Assembly (NCBI RefSeq): GCF_000005505.3
Contig: NC_016134.3
Coordinates: 7,732,624 to 7,796,623 of the forward strand
Source: Brachypodium distachyon
Taxonomy: Eukaryota > Streptophyta > Magnoliopsida > Poales > Poaceae
Direction: 5' to 3'
Length of the DNA: 64,000 nt
Positions 12,640 to 24,900 of the stretch are shown in pieces (within the stretch, counting starts at the first letter, position 1; every line of letters starts with the position of its first letter). The position numbers and the translations under genes were made by a program. Below the pieces are notes generated by a model. The model saw only the letters and a list, made by a program, of their open reading frames with translations, searched no databases and had not been told where the DNA came from.

Positions 12640-12779
12640 TATAATCATGACAAATTTAACAAAACTAACTTAGAGTCGTAGATACTTTGATATGTTTTCT
12701 TATACTCGTGGTCAAATATTAATAGGTTTGATTAGGACATACAACCGGTTTGGTATCTCTCATTTCATTTTATTTTTAA

Positions 12780-14209
12780 TATGACGTCATCGATTGAATT
12801 TGAATTACAGATTCAAAATTCACGTTTGGCTGTGACATGAATTTGTAGCATTTTTAGGCACCTTTTCAATCTGGACCCACAAGTCAGATTTTCCTGGACA
12901 ATTTTCCTCCAGCGGCGGCGAGGAGGCAGGCGGAGGAGGGGCCCACAAGTCAGATTTTCTCGTCTCCACGGCCGCTCGGTACAGAGAAGGGGGAAGAAAA
13001 GGAGTCGGCAGGCAGGGAGGAGAGGGCCGCCGCCGCCGCCGCACGAGATCGCCGCCGCCAGCATACAACACAAAACGCCTGGCCATCTCTGCGGCGCCAA
13101 CACATACTTGCGCATATTACACAACATACTCCTCGATGACGACCTGGAGGAAGCATCCATCCTCGGAACCGCCGCTTGACCATGTTCGGACCCCCCCCCC
13201 CCCCCCCCCTACCGCCCACCGTTCCGTCGACTCCTCCTCTAACGCCGCATCCCGCGACAGCACAACGCATTCCATGGCCACCACCTGCTCGACCGGCGGC
13301 TGACGAGCCGTCACTGCCCAGTGCGCCAACGGCTCCACCACTTCCAGGCCCTGAAGGGTCCATGCGTTCCTCCAGCAAGCAGCACGTCTTGGCGGCGACC
13401 TCGAAGTGCGTCCGTCCCTGCTTTGGGCGGGCGGGCGGGCGTGCGCCAATGCCTTCACCGGCTCCGCACCCCCCGCCCGCTCGACGAAATGCCTGCGCCG
13501 GGCAACCACGTTTTTGCGTGCCGACCGTCGGTACGCTAGGCTCTCCCCTTGCTGACCTTTCGAGGACGGAACTGCGTTGCTGACAACCCGAGCGTTGCTC
13601 CGCCAAGCTGGGGCGTGCCAGGTAAGCAATTGCCCTGCCTTCTTGACCTGCCATGGTTTGGCGTGCTTAGTAGTTCCTGGAAAGTATGCCTGGCTTCATG
13701 GTGAGAACTGAGAAGGCTGTGCCGTGGACTCATTGTGATTGTTGAATTCAACATGTATACTACGAAGTAGGATATTTCTGATCCGGTAACATGTGGTGCT
13801 GGTTCCATTTGAGTAGAAGGGGATAAATGAAAAAAAGATGGGGAAGCTGGTGGTTCAGAACTAAACTCTTGGGTGCTTCAGAGACCACAGGAGTAATATG
13901 TGCACATAAGGAGCAGCGTGATACAACATGTACAGCAGAGATGTGCAGCCTAGCAGAGGGAGTAGTAGATACATAAGTGGTTAAAATCAGGATCAATAGC
14001 CTGACATATTTATGGTTTGAAACCATGGAAGTAACGTAGCACTTCCTTCACCACAGCTCGCAAGTCTTTAGCATGGCCATGAAGCATGCAAAATATCAGT
14101 GAGCAATCGAGTCTTCTGACCTCGTAGTTGTTTGCATAATCAATTCTTTTGCTGGCTATTTTTTTGCCCCTTCCCTATTTCCTCCATTGCTAGCTTTCCT
14201 GCACTCAGC
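12780..14209 (+). promoter_or_regulatory. GC-rich promoter/5' leader region of the helicase gene
   Basis: GC rises sharply from 12900 to 13620. A direct repeat of CCCACAAGTCAGATTTTC occurs near 12884 and 12943, with a C run at 13191-13208. A strong donor, CCAG|GTAAGC, lies at 13620/13621. Pyrimidine-rich acceptors lie just before the likely start codon (TTGCTAG near 14191 and CACTCAG near 14208). I infer a 5' leader exon ending near 13620 spliced to the coding exon. The long open frames in this GC block (for example 13176-13583) show only Pro-rich low-complexity translation and are not called. Confidence 0.5.
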
Positions 14210-17200
14210 ATGTCTCCTCATATTCTGTCTTTTAGGTTCTTGTTTTCTTCTTGTGCTACGGTGCTACATGTAAGGAGGAGGAAATTGAAGCTACTTCCAT
14301 CGCCATATTTCCTGTCCAGCACTAGTTCTGCTCCTATCTCTTCTGTACCGGAAGGTTATTTTCGATTGGTCCTGTTTGCAGGCCCTAGTGAACAAGTATT
14401 ATTACCAACTGATTCTCATTCAACTACCCCTCATAGCACCAGTAACAATGAAAACCGAAACAAGGGAAGGAGGAGAAGCGGGAGAAAGAGGAAGGAGACA
14501 GCAAATCAAGAAAGGGAGTGTGTGCCATCTGCAGAGGAAGTGTTCACTAGAATAGGTGCACTCTATGAAAGTGGTGACCCCCTTGGGCGGAAGGAGCTGG
14601 GCCGGTGTGTGGTGCAATGGCTAAAGCTGGGCATGCACTCAATGGCCTCCGCATTTGCTTCCACAGAAGTGCAGAATGATGGAGCAGCATTCTCAATGGA
14701 GGCGTCATTTGAAGGCAACCTGGGGTTTATAAATCTGGCACAGCCTTACCTCGCTGCCACTCCCATGCCCAAGGGGCAGGAAGCTCTCTGCCTCAAAGCG
14801 TCCACCCACTACCCCACCCTCTTTGATCACTTCCAACGGGAACTCCGTGATGTTCTATTGAAACAGCAAAATCAGGGCCTTATTTCTGATTGGCGTTCCA
14901 CACAATCCTGGATGATTCTGAAAGAATTGCCTAACTCGTCCCAGCATCGGAAAGGTACCCGCAAACCTAAATCTCCAGCTATGCACAGTACCCTTGGGGT
15001 AAGCCTCGACAAGACAAGGTTGATGCAGACAAAAATTGATGACTTTGTCAAGAAAATGTCTGACCTTCTACACATTGAGCGAGATGCAGAGCTGGAGTTC
15101 ACCCAGGAAGAGTTGAATGCCACCCCAAAAACGGATAGTCGGTTGAAGCAGCCACTCAAACCAGTTGAATACTTGGTGAACCATGGTCAGGCAGAACAAG
15201 AGCAGTGTGACACTGTTTGCAATTTGAATGTTATCAGTAGCTCAAATGGTTAGTGTGCCTGCTCCTTGTTATGTTGTTTTATCGTTTAGTAATTGCATAG
15301 GGCCATGATGTTGTCCAAAGGAGTGTTTCCCTTTTTGGTTACAATGAAGTAAGGTATTATTTTGAAAGTCTACATGTACTTAAGCATGCAGATACAGATA
15401 AAGAATGCATATTTAGGCTTAAAAAATTCTGCGACTTGAAATTTTGCTAATGAAGAAAACCATGTCGTCTTGTTCTATTAATAAGACAATGCTCAACTTG
15501 TTTCATATCATATTATGTGCAGGGTTGGGAGGCTTGCGTTTGGTTCTATTTAGAGTGGAAGGCACCCATAAACTACCTCCATCCACACTCTCTCCTGGGA
15601 ACATGGTTTGTGTGAGGACATGCAATAACCGGGGTGAGGTTGGTGCCTCTTGTATGCAAGGATTTGTACATAATCTTGGCGAGGATGGTTTCAGTATTAC
15701 TGTTGCTTTCAAATCTCGTGGTGGTGATCCTACCTTCTCCAAATTTTCTGGTAAAAGTGTGCGGATTGATAGGATACAAGCGTTGGCTGATGGACTCACA
15801 TATGAGGTAATGCAATGTTGCTCATGCACCTGATAGTATTCTGTGGCAAATATAGTTTGTGAGGAAATATGCAACTTGTATTTCCATGAGGCCATAGCCC
15901 AGTATACACACACGCAAAGGTGTGATAAATATGCCGAAAACACGTCATATCACTATATACACCTCTAACATAATTACTAGCCATATCATACATATGCAAT
16001 AATTTAACGCAACACCTATAATTTCTGATATCAGTATCACATACATGTTCAGGTGTTTGCCATATCCATGCCTGTCGGTGTGGAGGGCTAGAAACTACTA
16101 CATGGTATACCATATAGATGATGACATAAGATGACTGTATCAACATATGGGCAACATTCATGCGTTTGCCATTTCCATGAGGCCTAGGGCCATCGTTGGA
16201 CCCACGCATTGTTGTGTTAGATGGGTACTTACTTGGGGAAGATGTGGTAAGTCTAAATAGGAAACTCTTAGATCCACCCCTGACCTAGGATTCCTTTGCT
16301 TAGTCGTGCTGAAGTCGTAGACTTGAAGACCAAGAAGTTGCAGGTGTAATAAAGGACCTGAATCGCAAAATACTGACCAGATGGTCTAGTTTTTGCCAAA
16401 TGCTTACCAGTGTGGCAGTGTTTTCAGTTTATTGGACCTTAATCGTAAAGTCAGGTTTTACTACATGGTTCAGAAGTTTAGCTCATTCATTTATTCTAAT
16501 GATTTGGCAGCGCAATTGTGAAGCACTGATGCTTCTGCAGAGGAAAGGTCTGCAGAAAACAAATGCTTCCATTGGGGCAGTAGCCACTTTGTTCGGGGAC
16601 AAGGAAGACATGAAGATGCTGGAGAATAATAATATGGCTGATTGGGGTGAATCAGCAATGCCTGTTGATGGTTTATTGGAGAAGTACAACTATGATTTTG
16701 ATGCCTCGCAGTCACATGCTATTGCACTAGGCTTGAACAAGAAAAGGCCTATCGTAGTTATCCAAGGGCCTCCTGGTACAGGCAAGACTGGTTTGCTTAG
16801 CAATCTCATTAGATGTGCTGTCCAACAGCGTGAACGTGTTCTTGTAACAGCTCCAAGCAATGCAGCAGTCGATAACATGGTGGAGAAGTTGTCAGGTACA
16901 GGGCTTAACATTGTACGGGTTGGAAATCCCTCTAGGATATCTCCATCTGTTTCATCAAAATCCTTGGGGGAGATTGTGAAGAGGAGTCTCGAGAAGTTCA
17001 CACAAGAGTTTCAGATGAAAAAATCCAACTTAAGAAAGGACTTAAATCATTGCATACAGGACGATTCCTTAGCTGCAGGAATACGTCAACGACTAAAAAA
17101 ACTTGGTAAGAACTTCAGAAAGAAGGAAAATGAAACAATCAAGGAGATACTTTCAAATGCTGAGGTTGTTCTCTCAACTAATATAGGGGCAGCCGACCCA

Positions 17201-19982
17201 CTTATCAAGGGTATTGGTTTCTTTGACCTCGTCATTATAGATGAAGCTGGACAAGCAATTGAACCCTCATGCTGGATCCCTATACTACAGGGAAAGCGAT
17301 GCATTCTTGCTGGTGATCAGCACCAGCTTGCACCTGTAATATTATCCAGAGAGGCTATGGAAGGTGGGCTAGGAATATCTTTACTGCAGAGGGCTTCATC
17401 ATTGCACGATGGGCTACTGACTACACAGTTAACAATGCAATACAGAATGCATGAATCAATAGCCAGTTGGGCATCGAACGAGATGTATTCTGGGTTGCTC
17501 AAATCCTCACCATCAGTCGCTTCTCGCCTTCTTGTTGACTATCCATTTATCCAGGTATAGTTGCTCTGCTCCTCTAGCTGTGAACCTATAACCAAGTTTC
17601 TTACACAAAGATATTGATCTTTCTGCTCGTATATGTTCTGCCCCACTGTGTGCCATGCCACAAGTTGCCACCCTCATAAGAAATTGCATTGCCTTGTTTT
17701 GTACTACATTTCCTTCTAGTTTCAATCTTCTAGCTGGTCAATATGCTTGTGAACTTCATGGCAGAGGATTCATTGTAGGTTTTCACTTGTTCAAGACAAT
17801 TGTGGAAATCTGCATAGCATGTGACTCTGCATGTACACATCTATATATAAGATGGGGAGTAGTGGAAATGACGGTCAGGTTAAGCGTTGAATTAACTTGA
17901 AACTGCTGTTTTTTTTTATCTTTCTTTTAAGAATCGTGCAAGACAGCACACTGAAATACTAACAAGAAAACTACTCTGAAATTATTATTTTTAAGAATCG
18001 TGCATGTACATATCTTTAAAAAAATCTATATATAAGATGCCTTTTGTTATTGTGAAGGGGGCGGACGAATCCGAAATACAGCACACGTAAAACTAACAAG
18101 AAATTCCCTCAGCAACCTGTTACAGCTCACTGAAATACAGCGAAGGGGCATTGTATAATAGATATAAGTTTAGTTAGCTTGCGTGATACTCCGTTAGTTG
18201 GTTATACATATTACATGTGTTAGAAATAAATTTCATTAGAGAGATTGTTTATCAAATGTCAAGTCTTCCCTATAATAGGGGATATCAGGTATCCTTTACT
18301 AATGAAGCAAGGGTAATGTTTTTTAGTCTTCTCCCCCAAAAGCTCCCAAAAGAACAGAGCTATAAAGCCTCCTTCCTAGAATGCAATTCATTTGGAATTA
18401 TTACTAATCCTGCTACCATTGCAATTTTTGTTTGACTCTGTATTTCAAGGTCGCTTAAATTCTTTGTAAGTGGTGAAAAATTATCTTGGCTTGTTTCAGG
18501 AAACTTGGATAACTCGGTGTGCGTTGCTTTTACTTGATACTCGTATGCCATATGGAAGTTTAAATATCGACTGCGAGGAGCATCTAGATTTTGCTGGTAC
18601 AGGATCATTTTATAACAACGGTGAGGCAGATATAGTTGTGCAGCATGTACTCAATCTTGTACTATGCGGTATGTGCCAGTGTTCCTTCAATCCGCTTCCA
18701 ATAATATACTGCTGCCCTATTTTTATATTTTAACTTCTGCATATTTCTTTATTTACTATTTTTGGTAGTACACTGCTTCACATAAAAATAGTAGATAAGA
18801 AGTTCATTAATAAAAGTTCCAAGAATTTGTCCTGTGCATATACTATACAATGCTTTTATTTAACTTCAAACCGTTCTGAACTGGCCAAGAACCGGACCAG
18901 ACCGCCTAAACCTAAGCCCTTTTATGATTCTGAGGCCGACGGGTGGGACCTGCAGTCGTTGTTAGCCGAGCTGATAGCCAAATTAGGGGTTTTCTGATAC
19001 AGTTTAGTTCAAGAGTTTGCGGCAGCTGGTAGGGATGTAAACCAGTTTGTGGCAGTACCTAATATCTCACTCTCACGAGGTGCCGCACGGATGGGGCGGA
19101 CGCCATCTTATCCAAATCAATAGTTGTAGCTAACATGATCTTATTCAATCTAGTTGTAAAAATGGAAATTAATGATGTAAACAAAATAACTTACATCTTC
19201 GGTATTTACTACGGCATATTAGTAATAGTATCTTTTTTCTATATTAATTGCAAGTTGTGCAGATAGCTTGGCCTTAGATGAGGCCTTCATTTCTGATTCA
19301 GGACAATCCAGCATTTCTTTCATCCATTGAACCATTTCATCACTATAGTTATTGGTGCTTAAAGAATCTTGATTGTCATGACAGCTGAAAGCAATCTGTT
19401 GCAGGGGTCTCTCCAACTGCCATTGCAGTTCAATCTCCTTACATTGCGCAGGTACAACTGCTAAGAGATACACTAGAAGAGTATCCAGAGGCTTATGGGG
19501 TTGAGGTTTCAACCATAGATAGTTTCCAGGGGAGAGAGGCAGACGCAGTGGTCATATCAATGGTAAAAAAAAGCAGCTTTGTTTTCTTTTCTTTCTGATT
19601 CGTTAAGGTGACATTGTTGCTCTCGAACTTTTATAAATTATATGTAAATAAATAATAATACACTCCTTTGCTTATTCCAACTTGAGGATATATATTGAAG
19701 GCTAAAAGGATGTTTGTTTGTCAATCCTGCCAGGTTCGGTCGAACTCCTTGGGAGCCGTAGGATTCCTTGGTGACAGCAGGCGCATGAATGTAGCCATTA
19801 CTAGGGCACGGCGGCATGTCGTGCTTGTGTGTGATAGTTCTACTATTTGTAACAATGCTTTCCTGGCCAGACTCCTTCGCCATATCCGTCTCAATGGCCA
19901 AGTAAGACATGTTGAACCTGGTTCCTATGGAGGTGATTCTGGTCTTGGTTTCAGCCCCCCTGCCTTGCCCTCCATCAGTTAG
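14210..19982 (+). CDS. SF1 (UPF1/SMUBP2-like) helicase, probably organellar, 980 aa
   Basis: Six exons: 14210-15248, 15523-15806, 16511-17554, 18500-18668, 19405-19562 and 19734-19982. All introns are GT-AG, phases agree, and the total is 981 codons with stop. This is an ATP-dependent 5'-3' nucleic-acid helicase of the UPF1-like SF1B group. Motifs seen: I GPPGTGKT (527-534), Ia TAPSNAAVDN, II DEAG (685-688), III GDQHQLAP, IV QYRMH (751-755), V STIDSFQGREAD, VI NVAITRARR (917-925). Residues 1 to about 45 (MSPHILSFRFLFSSC...) have no acidic residue and are rich in Arg, Ser and Leu, like a transit peptide. The Arabidopsis relative At5g35970 is a chloroplast protein as I recall. The upstream region contains basic KGRRRSGRKRK. 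The start is the first in-frame ATG; a leader exon may precede it. No catalytic motif is missing. Confidence 0.93.
15807..16510 (+). other. Helicase intron 2
   Basis: A 704-bp intron between the phase-0 exons ending ...LTYE and starting RNCEAL. It includes two partial copies of CCATGAGGCC(A/T)AG (near 15886 and 16175), but no recognisable element or coding sequence. Confidence 0.8.
17555..18499 (+). other. Helicase intron 3
   Basis: A 945-bp AT-rich intron with a GTATAG donor and a TTGTTTCAG acceptor. The phrases AAGAATCGTGCA and CTATATATAAGATG recur within 17820-18040, suggesting a small local duplication. I see no gene. Confidence 0.8.
18669..19404 (+). other. Helicase intron 4
   Basis: A 736-bp intron. 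The donor CG|GTATGT splits a Gly codon that is restored by the GG at 19405-19406. There is no recognisable element inside. The minus-strand open frame at 19219-19512 is a shadow overlapping exon 5. Confidence 0.8.
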
Positions 19983-20517
19983 TGCTCCGCTCACTTGCCA
20001 AGAAAAATATTATGCTTCAGTGTTCTGTTTCTGCAAGCATATATGTAACCGCGGTACAATGGTTCTGAGACTGGCAGTTTGTTGGTTCTCAAATGTCTCG
20101 ATTCGCTCTCCTGAAATCCTGAATGACCTGTGTGGCTTACCAACTTGAGTTCGGTGCCCTGGGTTCATACAACTATATTGCCTACCCGACGATTGGCAAT
20201 TTTTGCCTGTACATATAAATGTTGCATAATTGGAATATTCTGTTACAAAGATGTACACTAACATGAAATTAGTAAATAACTTATTTTGCATGGTCAGTTT
20301 TTTTTTCATATTAATATTGCTGCAACAATTTCTTCTGTTAATTCAAATACGTTGCTGCAGTAGTTGTCAAGTGCTAAAGGAAATTAGTAGTATTCATTTT
20401 CCTTTGCTAATTCCAATTTACTTTTACTAATTTGTTGCCTTTATTTGATGAGCATATCTTCACTACATTCCTTTTTTGAGGCCATGCAAAAAGGCACTGC
20501 ATGTATTCCTTATGTTA

Positions 20518-20630
20518 CTCCCTCGGTCCCATATTAAGTGAATCAAATTTATCTAAATATGGATGTATTAATGCTTAAAAAGCATCTAAATACATGTAAT
20601 AAAAAAATCACTTAATATGGGACGGAGGGG
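20518..20630. mobile_element. Stowaway MITE (113 bp)
   Basis: CTCCCTCGGTCCCATATTAA at the left and TTAATATGGGACGGAGGGG at the right form near-perfect inverted repeats with TA on each side. The element lies about 530 bp after the helicase stop codon. Confidence 0.9.
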
Positions 20631-20639
20631 TACTGAACA

Positions 20640-20862
20640 TAAGAAGTTCTAGCCTTGTCCTAACTAAATTAAGCTTTTTAAAGTTTGACCAGGTTATAGA
20701 AAAATGTATTAACATCTACAGTATCAAATAAGTGTAGTACGAAAATATATATCACAATAGATTTAATGAAACTAATCTATAGTCATAATGTTGATAACTT
20801 TTTTCATAAAATTGGTGGAAGTTTAGAAAGTTTGATTCAAGACAAAGTTAGAACTTCCAAAA
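20640..20862. mobile_element. Stowaway-like MITE (about 220 bp), core AAAGTTTGAC
   Basis: The long imperfect inverted repeats are GAAGTTCTAGCCTTGTCCTAA at the left and CAAAGTTAGAACTTCC at the right, each with a TTTAAAGTTTGACC or GGAAGTTTAGAAAGTTTGA block inside. Members of the same family occur at 28442-28685 and 45965-46166, and in pieces at about 1200, 7000, 8600 and 12.1-12.8 kb. Confidence 0.7.
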
Positions 20863-21129
20863 ATTTCTTTGCGTTGATCAGCAACAACATGTATTGGAGA
20901 GGAGACTGATACCGAGATCGAGTTCATGGCATTTCGCCTTACCTCGTGTCCGTCATGCATATATAAACTTATGCATGACATACCACTACTCTATCAATGT
21001 GTTATGTACACCGGATAAACAAGTTGTACATGCTTTTTTTTTACAACACAGAGTAGTATTTTTAGGGAACAAACTGTACAGGCTTATGAGCGTTGAGAAA
21101 GTAAAGACAGCAAAAGACACGCGATAGAA

Positions 21130-21235
21130 AACACTTTCCTGTCCCATATTAACTGACAAATTTATTCAAATATTAATATATCTATACATAAAAAATGTTT
21201 AGATACATGTAATAGAAAGTCACGTGGGACGGATA
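21130..21235. mobile_element. Degenerate Stowaway MITE
   Basis: CCTGTCCCATATTAACTGAC at the left and AAAGTCACGTGGGACGGAT at the right, with the ATACATGTAATA core typical of the other Stowaways in this window. The terminal bases are eroded, so the limits are approximate. Confidence 0.6.
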
Positions 21236-21239
21236 AACA

Positions 21240-21953
21240 TTAAAAGAAAACGAGAAGAAAATCCGATCAATGGATCCGTCGTCGTCGGACGCCAGACAGG
21301 AATCGTTTCCCTAAATTTTGTCGCTTTACTTCTTGGGTGCTGCCCTGTGCGACCTTATCCACAAAGGCTAGCCAGCAGCAGAAGGGCTGATGCTGATGCG
21401 GCCGGATAGCGCCGGCAACAGTAGACGGGGACGGGTCGGCGGCATCCAGCTCACACGCGCACCAACCACGTCATGCCGCCCCTCCTTTAGTCCTTTCTCC
21501 TCCCGGGACCCACACCACGTGTCGCTCCCTCCTACGCCGCCAGCCAGGGTGCTGCTGCTCGTGCGCCGCTGCCGACTGACGATTCTGCCACCACTCAAAC
21601 CGAAAGTGGCTCACGGCCGGCCAGGGGTAAATTGGTAAAATCTTCTTCGCCGGCTCTAATCCAGATCCAGTTGGCACGTGCTCCAAGTAAACGACGAGGA
21701 GATCTAATCCTGCTTTCTCCTCCTCGCCCCGAGATATTTATTTCGCTCCTCATCCGCTTCCTCGCTTGCTTCTTCAACCAGCTCTCTCGCTCTCCCTGCC
21801 GTACGAACATCCACCTGACCAAAATATTCTCTCTCTCTCTCGACTCTCGCCGTCGTCCTCCTCGATCAGCCCCATCCCTCTCTCCTGCCTCCTGGACTAG
21901 CTAGGAACCCGCGAGACCTGAAGCGCCGCCCGCCTGCCGGCCTGCTCAGAGGG
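21240..21953 (+). promoter_or_regulatory. GC-rich promoter and 5' leader of the 524-aa gene
   Basis: The region contains two ACGT-core boxes (CCACGTGTC near 21516 and GGCACGTGCTCC near 21672) and a CT-rich leader with a CTCTCTCTCTCTCGACTC run at about 21827-21845. Both are common in grass promoters and leaders. I see no clear TATA box. Open frames here are GC artefacts. Confidence 0.5.
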
Positions 21954-24900
21954 ATGGTTCACTTGCCGCACATGGGCAAGCCGCGGCGCGGGGTGAAGAA
22001 GGAGGTGGTGGACGACGCGGACGACGCAGCCGCGGGGGCCGAGGCGTCGCCGTTCCAGAAGAGGTCACGCCTCGCGCAACTGCAGCAGCAGCCGCAGGTG
22101 GGGTTTCCTGATTCCTCCTTGTTTTTTGCTTCACTTGGGAAGCAGATAATTTGTTTTCAAGTAATTTAGAAGGTGATAATCCATTTTTTATTTTTGTTGT
22201 GGCTATTAGAGATGAACAAGACGGAATTCTGGAATCTAATGATTCTATGATCCACAATCACCTGAAACTTTAGTATTAGTCAACGCTTGTTATAATCCCA
22301 TCTAATCATACCAGACTCCTAGTTACAGAAATTCGCATCCTAAAAATCACCCTGTTACAGTCTTATACTCCGTAGATATGAATGGTTACAAGTATATCAT
22401 AGAAAGTCCACATAAGTGAGATAATACAAATTGCATTTGTGAATCGAAGGTAATTGTTAATATCTTGTTTTACTCTTCTTTATTTAATTCGTTGTGTTTC
22501 ACGGCATGTCATGCAGCAATGGACCTCTTGTGGCGCCAGTGTGTCCAATCAGCAGTCATCACAGCATGATTTCCTCGAAGAGCCTAGCCCACTCGGCCTG
22601 CGGCTTAAGAAAAGCCCCTCTCTGGTGGATTTGATCCAAATGAAGCTTCTGCAGGCCGGTAAGGCCAAAGAATCCCTCCACTGTGGCACTGCTAGTGCAT
22701 CGGAGAAATTGAAAGCTTCCAATTTCCCTGGTTCTATTCTAAGAATTGGATCTTGGGAGGTCAGTAGCTTCTTCATGTGCTCATTCATGTTTCTGCATTG
22801 CACATAGAATAGCATTCAGTGGTCCCCAAGTGATGCATCTTCCTATGATTGACTAGTTGTAACAGTAGTCATCTTTGCTCATGACAAGAACCCCATATTG
22901 CGCACTCTTGTGTACTACAAATTAAATGCTAAAACAGTTGACTAGTTATAAGTGCAGACATGAGACATCTAATTGTGATAACAGTCCCTTGTTGCTTCTA
23001 TTGTTGACATTCAGGTTGAGCCATTGTCTCTACCTCTGTTTTATTACTGTTAGCTAGTGTTATTTGTGAAGTTCTGGTGGTCTGTTCAATGTAAGTATCA
23101 CATGCAAGGTTATGAAGGTAGTAGTTGGTTTCATGATAAGGGTGACCTTTGGTTTCCGGTTGCCATGGTGGCAACGCTAGCGACCTAGGGCATTAACTTT
23201 AGGGGTTCGAGCCTGATCTCCATGACTTGAGTTTATTGATAGATCAAAGTACAAATATAAAAGGATAAATATATAATACAAGTCAATCTATGGAAATGGC
23301 GTTGCATTTGAAGACTCAACGGCAGTAAAATGAATAAACAACCGAAGTCCAAATATTGATAGCGTCATGCAAGTATCGAGTCTGGAAATCATGTCACATC
23401 AGGCTGAAGATGGATAGATAGAAGCATGGTGCTAATTTACCCGGTTGTCTTTGTCATGTGTGACTGACTGTGGGGCTCTATTCTCTGTGATACTGCTTTT
23501 ATGTTTTGGGTGCCCGATGCTTCCTTTCTCGTACCTTCCAAACAAGCTCTCCTCATTGTTTATGATGGAGTTCTTGTTGAATCCGAAATAGAAGCCCAAG
23601 TGAATATGAACTACTGTTTCCAACCTCTGTGAGTGCGAGTGTTGAGCCTAGCTCATAACGGGTGTTATCTGTCAGAGAGAGAGGTCAGAATAGTGCCTAT
23701 TTGAAGGGATAGATCTAGAGTAGCCAGTCAAGGAAGACCGAACAGAATTTATGGATTAGGAGACTTGGGTGAACAGTGTGTCAGTAATACAGCAAGCGTG
23801 TGCATAATATATAATTATTTAGTTTTTGTACATATTCATTACTTGCTTTGTTTATCAGTGTTTTCAACTTATTCATTTATGTTACTTTAAACATGGTGCA
23901 AGAACAGTGGGTATCGAGGTACGAAGGAGATCTGGTTGTGAAATGCTATTTTGCGAAGCACAAACTTGTGTGGGAAGTACTGGATGGCGGCCTCAAGAGC
24001 AAAATTGAGATTCAGTGGTCTGATATCTGTGCACTTAAGTTGGTCTGTTCTGAAACTGAACCTGGGATCATGGAGATTGCTGTAAGTACTTGCAAATACA
24101 CCAAATTTGTAGTGCAACTTACTGCAAAATTTAATTATTTATTATGTACACAAGGAGTCACATTATATACCAATAGGAGGGTTAAAGATTTACTAGAATG
24201 TAGAAATTCCTGTCTACTTTGTCCTCTTTTGGGGTGTTTTTAGTTGTTACATATCCTTTCTGCTGCTTAATTATCTCTTTCTTGTTTTGTTCAGTTGTCT
24301 AGACAACCACTTTTCTTCAGAGAAACAAACCCACAGCCAAGGAAGCACACTTTGTGGCAGGCAACCCCTGATTTTACAGCTGGACAGGCAAGCATGCACA
24401 GGTACTAAATGTAAAGTCAAGTCTTTTGCGAGATATTTTTTCTATCTTAGAATACCCAGTGAACTTCACATTAAATAATAAATATGCTACACTTCGTCAC
24501 CTGCCTTTTTTGGCACCTTGTATGACATGGCAGAGTGGATATTTCCCCTATTTATTGAGAAACCATTGTAAAACAAAATTCAGACCTTCACCACAATCAA
24601 GTACTAGTTCCTAATATGCCTGGTGCCTTAACTTCTGAAGATCATTGGTTTCAGGAGGCACTTTCTTCAGTGTGCGCCTGGAATGATGAATAAGCATGTG
24701 GAGAAGCTTGTTCACTGTGACCCACGTCTACGCTCGCTAAGACAGCAAACTGACATCAAATTGGAGAATCCTTACTTTGAATCAAGATGTTCCATATTTG
24801 AACACCCAGAGGATGTAAAGTGCCAAGATTTTGAACTTAATAAAGATGAAGATGATCATTTTGGCCCTGTAAGATTTAGGGAGCCATTATTGCCTCGTCC

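Larger units (their letters stand above)
12145..12765. mobile_element. Older Stowaway-like MITE interrupted by two younger Stowaways
   Basis: Flanking pieces resemble the roughly 220-bp MITE at 20640-20862: AGAAAAATATACTAATAT before the insertions, ATCATCAAATAAATATACTA between them, and AACAAAACTAACTTAGAGTC after them. Two complete Stowaways, 12272-12384 and 12415-12639, sit inside, each bounded by TA. The order of events is therefore outer element first, then two independent TA insertions. Confidence 0.65.

Noticed and set aside
12950..13654. Frames up to 234 aa around 13 kb
   Set aside because: They are Gly/Arg/Pro-rich on both strands and cross a C homopolymer. Best explained as promoter and leader sequence of the helicase gene.
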